A stretch of 64,000 bases of DNA. Source: Isoetes taiwanensis (taxonomy: Eukaryota; Streptophyta; Lycopodiopsida; Isoetales; Isoetaceae). Under the pieces are notes generated by a model. It saw nothing but the letters and a program-made list of their open reading frames with translations, made no database searches and was not told where the DNA came from. Every line of letters starts with the position of its first letter. Position 1 is the stretch's first letter. A program made the position numbers and the translations under genes. The stretch spans positions 826,949-890,948 of the forward strand of contig JAJEKV010000014.1 in assembly GCA_021234155.1 (NCBI GenBank), read 5' to 3'. This document shows positions 57,429 through 64,000 of this stretch, piece after piece.

Positions 57429-58440
57429 ATGGGATACGGCACGATGGCATATCTATTGTTCATAACTTTACTTCTCGTGTGGCTTGGTAGCCTTATTGAC
57501 AGCCCTAAACCTGCAAAGGCCTTTAAGAGGCGCGGTTGGCCGTTCAGGTTTAGCTCGCCACCACCGCCACCTCCACCATTGTGCGGATTTGGTATGGATT
57601 ATTTTCTAGGATAAAATGGTCGTTAACCATTTATTTTTAACGTTCTAATGTTTTTAAATGTAGTGTGTAAATGCGGTTGCGTCCTTCTTTTCCTATGCAT
57701 AATGTTCGTCGTCGTGTTTCTGGGCGGATCTTCTTCTCATGAAAGACGAAGAGTCGGAGGAAAAGGACCTCGATTCGAGGAGGAAGACGGTAAGAGCGTG
57801 GAACTCCTGAGATATCAACGGGGCGATAACCCTGAAGATAGGTGGAATGCCTTGCAACTTGGGATGACGCCCTCAGAAATGGAGATTGCGCGCAAGGCTG
57901 TTGAACAAAGTAGGCGGAGGTCTGGCGCCCATGACCCTCCACGTCATAGCTCATACACTCCTTCAGAATTCAATCTTGGGCGCCTTCCCGAGGACGAGGG
58001 GATCCAACCCGCACGAATGAGCACCGACCGTCGTTCACGTCGGAGTGGACGCAATTCCTCTTCAAGCTCTATTAAAGATCGTGCACCACCTGCACCACCT
58101 CCACGAAGGCATCTCTTTGAATATGAGTGAGTTCATCTTGAATTATGCCCTTTTTTGTTCACTAACACATATTCATATGTTAGTCGTATGTTGAGTGTAG
58201 TAACAAGAAGGTGCCGCAGCACTGCAGATGGCGACAATTTTTGGAAGATGGCTAATAGTGTCACAAATAGCATTTGCCAAAACGTCCACAAGGGTGAATG
58301 GAACTCGGGAGCCTATGATGAGGAAAAAGAGAGGATCAAGGAGATTTTAGAAGCAGAATATCCCGAGCTCAAGTCAGGAGAGATCTCATGGAGGGAGGTT
58401 TGTTCAAGGCAGGGTAAACATGTTAAAGCCACCAGGTATT
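57429..58440 (+). CDS. Three-exon gene: two membrane segments, proline-rich, unknown function
   Basis: Not a family I recognise. Exon 1 is 57,429-57,591 (MGYGTMAYLLFITLLLVWLG, then a basic stretch and PPPPPPPLCGF). Exon 2 is 57,664-58,126, with a second hydrophobic segment CVLLFLCIMFVVVFLGG, then a charged, Ser/Arg-rich and proline-rich tail. Exon 3 is 58,184-58,435 (RMLSVVTRRCRSTADGDNFW...ERIKEILEAEYPELKSGEIS). The introns have GT-AG borders (gtatgg...tag; gtgagt...ttag) and the phases agree (1, then 2), giving 292 uninterrupted codons. If read on past exon 3 without splicing, the frame stops at 58,439-58,441. Later exons are possible but unclear. Two membrane segments within the first 75 residues suggest a membrane anchor with a long cytosolic tail. 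It lies just after the kinase-like gene on the same strand. Intact splicing in a mostly dead region stands out. Confidence 0.55.
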
Positions 58441-59590
58441 AGGCTCTTTCGTTCTTCATTATAACCTCATTGTACTCATATTTTTATTTATATTTTGCGG
58501 AGGTAATCAAGAAGAAGCGGTGAGCTCTTGCCAAAGCTACAGGAGTCTCGATAGAGGAAGTGGCACCCTATCACAGTTGATCGATGAGGCATTTCAAGTA
58601 CATCATCTCCCCATGAGTCGAGTATAATTAGATGACGCCCTTGTATTGCATTGTAGTCGGGAGAGTCGATATAATTAGATGACGCCATGTGGACTAATTC
58701 CTTGTATTGCATTGTAGTGTTTGAAGGCCAACATATTATCAAAGAAAAAGGGGAAGCTAGAACAAAGGCAGCCGACGCCGAGGTACGACGAAGCAAGTGG
58801 CAGCCATAGTGCCAATAAGACCAGTCTGCAAGGTTATGGCTTTGGATAAGCTATTTGTAAGTATAAATTTGGTTTATAATGTAGGTTCTCGAGTTGAACA
58901 CTAACATTAGTTTTGGTGCTCATTCTCAATAGAAGTCATTTTGTCGATTACCCGCTAAAGATGAACGCGAAAGGGCCTTCAAAAAGGCAAAATCACGCCA
59001 TCCAAAGATGCGCTTTGCTAGCGTGAGCGGGGAAGTGTGTATCATTCATTAGATAATTATTTGTGACTACAATGAACTAATTGTTGCGATATAATATAAT
59101 ACAGGGCCAATGAGACGAAGGCGCCAATGAAGACGAAGAAGAAGAGAGCAACAACTAAAGACTCAATATATTTTGTAATGTGCAAATTACATTGTGAAAT
59201 ATATTAATTGAATTCAATCTAAATTTTTTATGCTTTGTTCTTATTACTTGTGATTTCTTTGTTTATGTTAATTTTATGCTCGATTCTATTTTTTTATTCT
59301 TAACATTTAATTACATATTAAATAATAATGCTTATCTACTATGATACTGAATACTAATATAATCTAATCAATATTTGTTTCTATTTTTCGAATTTTTAAA
59401 TTTTTATTCTCGATTTATTTTGTTCATATTTAATATTTATTAATACTATTAATATTATTGTTAATATTAATATTATTTAATATTAATAGATATTATTAAA
59501 TATTTATTTATATTAAATATTTGTTAATATTGAATATGAATATTAACTAATATTAAATAAATATTAAATAAATATTTTTTTTTCAAAATT
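58441..59590 (+). other. Possible 3' exons and AT-rich tail of the element
   Basis: Readings such as LEQRQPTPRYDEASGSHSAN (about 58,755-58,815) and ERAFKKAKSRHPKMRFASVS (about 58,965-59,025) look like coding remnants between splice-like sites. From 59,200 to 59,590 the sequence is very AT-rich (aatatta words). A small duplication of gtataattagatgacgcc lies at about 58,621 and 58,667. Confidence 0.4.
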
Positions 59591-59594
59591 TCTT

Positions 59595-59905
59595 GATCGT
59601 CGTTTAACGACGTTGTTGGCGTGGCTGCCACATGTATCATTGGCCACGTCATCATCCGTCTCGACGTCGGTAGCGGCCATGCGTCATCGGCGTCGTTGAA
59701 CGACGGCCGCGCGTGGGTCGCCACGCCCCAGCGGCGTGGCCGCCACGCCTGCTGACGCGTGACAACCACGTCATCACGTCGTTGAACGACGTCTAACACG
59801 TGGCCGCCACGTCCGCGCTTCGCGCTGGCGACGCCACGCTGGAGGCACGACACGTCGACATGACCACGTGTACTTTTCGTCGCTTAACGACGTCGCCAGC
59901 TCATC
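59595..59905 (+). mobile_element. Right-hand CACTA subterminal repeat block
   Basis: Dense cgtcgtttaacgacg and cgtcgttgaacgacgt words, the same family as at 44,870-46,290. It should be the right end of a CACTA element, but no inverted cactacaag terminus follows, so the end is lost or changed. Confidence 0.75.
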
Positions 59906-61480
59906 AGCCACGCCAGCCGGCCGGTACTTTGCATGATTCAAGCCTTTGCCATGACGTTACATCTTAAGGCATGATTTGCTATTTCCCAAGGCTTTACTAC
60001 CATTATTCGACCAAAAAAATCATCTCTTATACATCATTTTCTCCCCTTTCATACATCATTGCCATTTGTCAAGACTAAGGTTAGCAAGATCGTTTTCCTA
60101 GTCAAAAGTACACCATTCATCCATCACATATGAAATTGCTAAAATTCCATCCAATCTAGCCATTTTTAAAGTCCAAACCCATATTCTCTCTCCAAAACAA
60201 CAAAGATAGAGAGAGAAGTACACCTTTGACATGACATTCCTATAAAAGGCAAAAAGTTGGCCTAAAAATCTCAAAATCCAAGCACCATTGTGCATACATG
60301 TGAAAGGTTCCATTATATCACCCCCACATCATCACCATGTCACAAAACGTTTTTTACTAGGAGAAACTTTGTTTGCTAATTTTCTTGCCACATCACCACC
60401 CTCACATTGCCATGTCACCCTTTGCTTGCCAAGTCATCACCTTTGTTGCCAAATCACCCATCCCTCACCATTCTTGCCCTAAAAATAAAAAAACTTATAA
60501 TCCAAATTTTCTTATTCCAAAATGTAATGGGCTTTGAAAAATTTGGATTTGGCCAAATTTAGATCCCCAGAGTCGATTTCTTGGGTGCGTGCAAAAATAG
60601 AAAATGACAAAACTAGCATATCTACTCCAGGCCTGCCTACACCTAATTTCCTCTTATGTCTCTCCGCCACAACTCATTTTAGAAAAAAACATTCAAGAAA
60701 CGTCGTCAAAAAACTCAAAAATCGTAAGTTCTAAGTCATTGTTGCAATTTCTTAGTCTATCAGCCGAAAACCGATTTTTGAGGTCACATTTGCATATTTC
60801 TTGTTGAGAGAACCTGATGCATTATGCTTACAAGGGTGTCAGAGATAGCTCTAGGTGTCAGAATTGAAAAAATAGCTCATTTGCTCATTCTGTAAAAATC
60901 TGAATTCTGTCAGGAACAATGACTTTATTTTGACTTGGTCAAATTATCAAGATTGAATGAGTTCTGCATATGTTTTGTGGCTAGACTTTTGGTCATAGAT
61001 TCTTTGCATTTTAGAGCACCTGCTTGAATTGAAATGGCATCAAAATTCGAGATTGTTTGTGCATGGCATAAGTTTTGCTGAGAGTGCCATTTCTTGGTTT
61101 TGGGACATCACTTGAAACTTGAGTTCTTTGCATTATTTTGGCAAGTTTCTTGCATAGTTTGGTTGTCTTAAGCAATCTGGATGTTCTAAACCACTGAGGT
61201 TGAAGGTTTGGCAGGAACACCTTCAACAACCATATGCTCATCCTTGACATGCAACAGATTGTACCACATATATATGTCACCACAACCTCATGACATCTAG
61301 ACTTCTCTTCACTGATTACAAGTATGTTCGATTGAGGTCCAAGGGTTGCTCTTCTGCCCACAGAACTTGGTCCCTAGGGTAATGTCGACATCTTGAGTCC
61401 ATTGGCAGAGATGATTCGCAGTTCCGAGGTGGGTAAGTCACCCATCCCTCGCATTTTGACTTGCATTGAAACATGTCACC
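59906..61480. other. No gene recognised
   Basis: AT-rich sequence. Short words such as catcaccatgtcac and ccaaatcaccca recur at 60,320-60,470. A member of the dispersed aacttggtccctagggtaatgtcga family lies at 61,363-61,440 (see the inverted repeat at 62,420). Confidence 0.4.
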
Positions 61481-61484
61481 TAGG

Positions 61485-62045
61485 CTCCAACATGCCAAGT
61501 GGCTCCAACATTCCAATTCAAGCATTAATAGCCTAAAAATGCCATTTCTAATGAAATATTTTTTATATTTTTTATTGATTTTATTCCCCTAGGATCTACC
61601 ATTTGGCTCCACACATGCCATGTGGGCTCCAGCATGCTAAGATGGCTCAAACATGCCAAGGTGGCTCAAACTTGCCATGTGGGCTCCAACATGCCACCTA
61701 GGCTCCAACATGCCAAGGTGGCTCAACCATGCCACATGGGCTCCAACATGCCAAGGTGGCCTAAAAATGCCATATCTAATGAAAAAAATTTCAATGATCT
61801 AGTTGATTTTATATGTTATTTTTTATGGTCCAAATGTTGTACAACTAGGATCCACCATCACGTGGGCTCAAACATGCCACATGGGCTCCAACATGCCACA
61901 AGGGCTCCAACATGCCAAGGTGGCTCAAACATGCCACGTGGGCTCCAACATGCCAAGGTGGCTCAAACATGCCATGTGGGCTTCAACATGCCACCTACTC
62001 CAACATGCCAATGTGGCTAAACCATGCCACCTAGGCTCGAACATG
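61485..62045 (+). repeat. Minisatellite, unit about 19 bp, ggctccaacatgccaaggt
   Basis: More than twenty imperfect units of ggctcaaacatgcca/ggctccaacatgcca, with aggt, catgt or cctag links, so that 38-bp higher units appear. A single break at 61,765-61,865 holds other sequence. The frame reading GSNMPRWLKHA is a product of the repeat. Confidence 0.92.
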
Positions 62046-62081
62046 CTGCCTAGTGGCGTGATGATAAAATATACTCTCTCT

Positions 62082-62116
62082 CTCCCCCTCCCTCCCTCCC
62101 TCCCTCCCTCCCTCCA
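62082..62116 (+). repeat. (CCCT)n microsatellite
   Basis: About eight units of ccct in a run next to the 19-bp minisatellite. Confidence 0.92.
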
Positions 62117-62419
62117 AGTCGAACAAGGCCAGTAATCCGCATGGCTACCTCATCAGAGGGGAGAGGCCAAGCCCTAGGAAATGGACCCCAAAAATGTTCT
62201 CCCGTCAGCCTTTCTCGGCAGCATGCCTTCGGGAAGCCGTACGCTAATGCCCCCCCTCTCGGTTTCCCTATCCTATTGTTGAATCCTCTATTCCAAGACC
62301 TTGCTTCAAGCGGGTTCAAAAAAATCCAAGATCGGTCCGAGAGAACTTATCTAACCGCGAAGCGTCCTGCGGGCGACTGTGTAGAAACACAAGTTTTTCA
62401 TCGTTCGAGTAGTATAGAG

Positions 62420-63528
62420 TCTCCGGAATGGTGATTTGACTTCGCCATATCGCCAGAATGACGAAATTACTCTAGAGACCAAGTTACATGCTTAGTTTTG
62501 CTAAAGAAAGAAACATGAACGCCCTACATGGCAATATTTTGTAGCCACCTCCTAGGTCAATTGAGTACGAGTGTGTTCGACATGAGCTACTTTGGCGCTT
62601 TTTCGAGAAGAGGTGGTCTTCTGCCCACAAAACTTGGTCCCCAGGGTAATGTCGATGTTCTGAGTCCATTCACAGAGCCAATTCTCCCTCTACGTGATGA
62701 TATGGTGCAAGGTCTTGTTCGAATTTGACTAGGACATGATCTCCGAAACATAAACCCTGTGTGTTTCTAGGTTACTGTAGGCTTTATGTTATGGAGGTCG
62801 AGTTTTGGCCTTTTGCACTTGGGACATGGTCAAAAAGCTGCAGTTGAAGACGCAAAACAATAGGAACTGACATAATGGGGTTTGGATCTATCGGTCATCC
62901 CCGATGATCCCAAACAATCTTGCTACTGCAAAAGGCGCTCTTGACTTTTAATTGTCACATTGGAGGAGGATAAATCCAAACCCCATTCCGTCAGTTCCTA
63001 TTTCATCGCATCTTCAACTGCAACTTCTCGACCATGTCCCAAGTGCAAAAGCGGCCAAAACTCGACCTCCATAATGTAAACCCTACAGTAACCTAGCAGC
63101 ACACAGAGTCAGATTCGAACATGACCTTGTGCTATATCATCACGTATAGGGAGAGTGTTGATGCCAGAAGAAGGACCCTTAAAACCGCCTGAAAGCAGTT
63201 CGGCCCAAACGTCCTCTCCCAAAAGCCCCTGGCCACGAGCGGGAAACTCTCCCACTCCGGAACTGTGAATTGGCTCTGCGGACTCAGAACATCGACATTA
63301 CCCTGGGGACCAAGTCTCGTGGGCAAAAGACCACCCCTTCTCGAAGAAGTGCCAAAGTAGCTCATGTCGAACACACTCGTACTCAATTGATCTAGGAGGT
63401 GGCTGCAAAATATTGCCATGTAGGGCATTCGTGTCTCTTTATTTGGCAAAACTGACACTGTAACTTGGTCACTAGGGTAATTTCGTCATTCCGGACAATA
63501 TGGCAAAGTCTAAGCGCCATTCCGGAGC
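62420..63528. mobile_element. Large inverted repeat, arms about 0.47 and 0.56 kb, 78-bp loop
   Basis: The left arm (62,420-62,891) and right arm (62,970-63,528) are inverted copies. Matching landmarks: aattgagtacgagtgtgttc, cccagggtaatgtcgatgtt, gggacatggtc and ggggtttggatctat. The right arm has about 100 extra bases (63,151-63,260). Similarity is high enough to form a long hairpin. Frames on both strands, such as 62,528-62,728 and 63,132-63,458, are the same sequence read in opposite arms. No transposase is seen. It may be a foldback element or an inverted duplication of a repeat. Confidence 0.9.
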
Positions 63529-63748
63529 CATTGTACTGCCTGAACAATAAAATACTTGCGTTTTTACATGGTCGGCCGCGTGACGATTCATAGTTTGTTA
63601 AGTTCTCCCGGACCGATCTTGGTCCACAGGGTTATGTCGACGTTTTAAGTCCATTGGAAGAGCCAATTCACAGTTTCAGAGTGCGAGAATTGCTGGTCCG
63701 TTGCCAGGGCTATAGAAAGAGGACATTTGGAACAAGTTGCTTCTAGAA

Positions 63749-63978
63749 GGTTTTAAGGGTCTATCTTCTAGCGTCAACACCCTCCCTCTACGTGGTGACA
63801 CAATGCAAGGTCCTGGACGAACTTGACTATGATATGGCCTTTGAACGTAAACCCTATGTGTTGCTAGGTTGTCGAAGAATTTTGGAGGCCATATCCTAGT
63901 CAAATTCATCTAGAATCTTGCACCATATCATGACATAGAGGAAGGGGTGTTGATGCCAGAAGACGGATCCTTAAAACT
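63749..63978. repeat. Second, smaller inverted repeat of the same family
   Basis: Arms 63,749-63,839 and 63,887-63,978 with a loop of about 47 bp. They share ggttttaagggtc, gtcaacaccc, ccctctacgtg and gacttgactatgatatggcc-like words in inverse order, and are related to parts of the larger inverted repeat just upstream. Confidence 0.8.
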
Positions 63979-64000
63979 CCTCGGAAGGTTAATGGTATCT

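Noticed and set aside
61485-62045. Possible CRISPR-like regular repeats
   Set aside because: Units are contiguous, without unique spacers, in a plant nuclear context; it is a minisatellite.

Overview
This is nuclear DNA from a land plant. It is gene-poor and repeat-rich. Evidence for a plant nuclear genome: a typical plant PRA1-family gene, a spliced LARP6-type gene, a receptor-like-kinase fragment, GT-AG introns, and plant families of transposable elements (CACTA, hAT, MULE, Harbinger MITE). A DIRS-type tyrosine-recombinase retrotransposon points away from flowering plants and towards a fern, lycophyte, moss or similar lineage. That is inference; the species cannot be named from the sequence.

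Region by region. Bases 1-10,000 hold the host-like genes: a broken receptor-like kinase fragment (about 1-420), 141-bp tandem repeats (1,874-2,395), an intact single-exon PRA1 gene (3,184-3,804), a 355-bp Harbinger-type MITE (6,616-6,970) and the 3' half of a LARP6-like gene in about five exons (8,923-9,646). Bases 12,049-19,842 are a tandem array of a 2.4-kb non-coding unit, with two full bodies and one truncated copy. Bases 20,580-23,320 hold a purine-only-like tract and a minisatellite with a palindrome in each unit.

Bases 26,288-38,001 look like nested mobile DNA. Two 101-bp inverted repeats with an imperfect 9-bp flanking duplication (MULE-like) bound 11.7 kb. Inside is a DIRS element with split direct repeats in the order A1 ... 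B1-A2-B2. A hAT transposase gene lies inside the DIRS, between its RNase H and tyrosine-recombinase regions. A foldback of about 190-bp arms abuts the right inverted repeat. A LINE-like fragment follows at 38.2-38.6 kb. Bases 39,439-44,580 contain a second long direct duplication (about 2.26-kb copies, 2.88-kb spacing).

Bases 44,858-59,900 are CACTA (En/Spm) territory. There is a CACTACAAG-type 5' end, dense subterminal repeats built on ACGTCGTT and its complement, and a decayed Tnp2 transposase with its DUF4218-like part (48.5-51.7 kb). Three cargo genes are unexpected there: a SET-domain-like gene (46.8-48.15 kb), a protein-kinase-fold gene whose HRD and DFG motifs read HTK and DWD (55.6-57.2 kb), and a clean three-exon gene for a proline-rich protein with two membrane segments (57.4-58.4 kb). 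A repeated layout (subterminal repeats, a 120-bp-type repeat, then genes) suggests two related elements side by side, or one element with an internal duplication. The window ends with a 19-bp-type minisatellite (61.5-62.05 kb) and two inverted repeats, one with arms of about 0.5 kb (62.4-63.5 kb).

Most predicted frames are broken. The only gene here that looks intact and ordinary is PRA1. The SET-like, kinase-like and two-membrane-segment genes are the best candidates for something not yet described.
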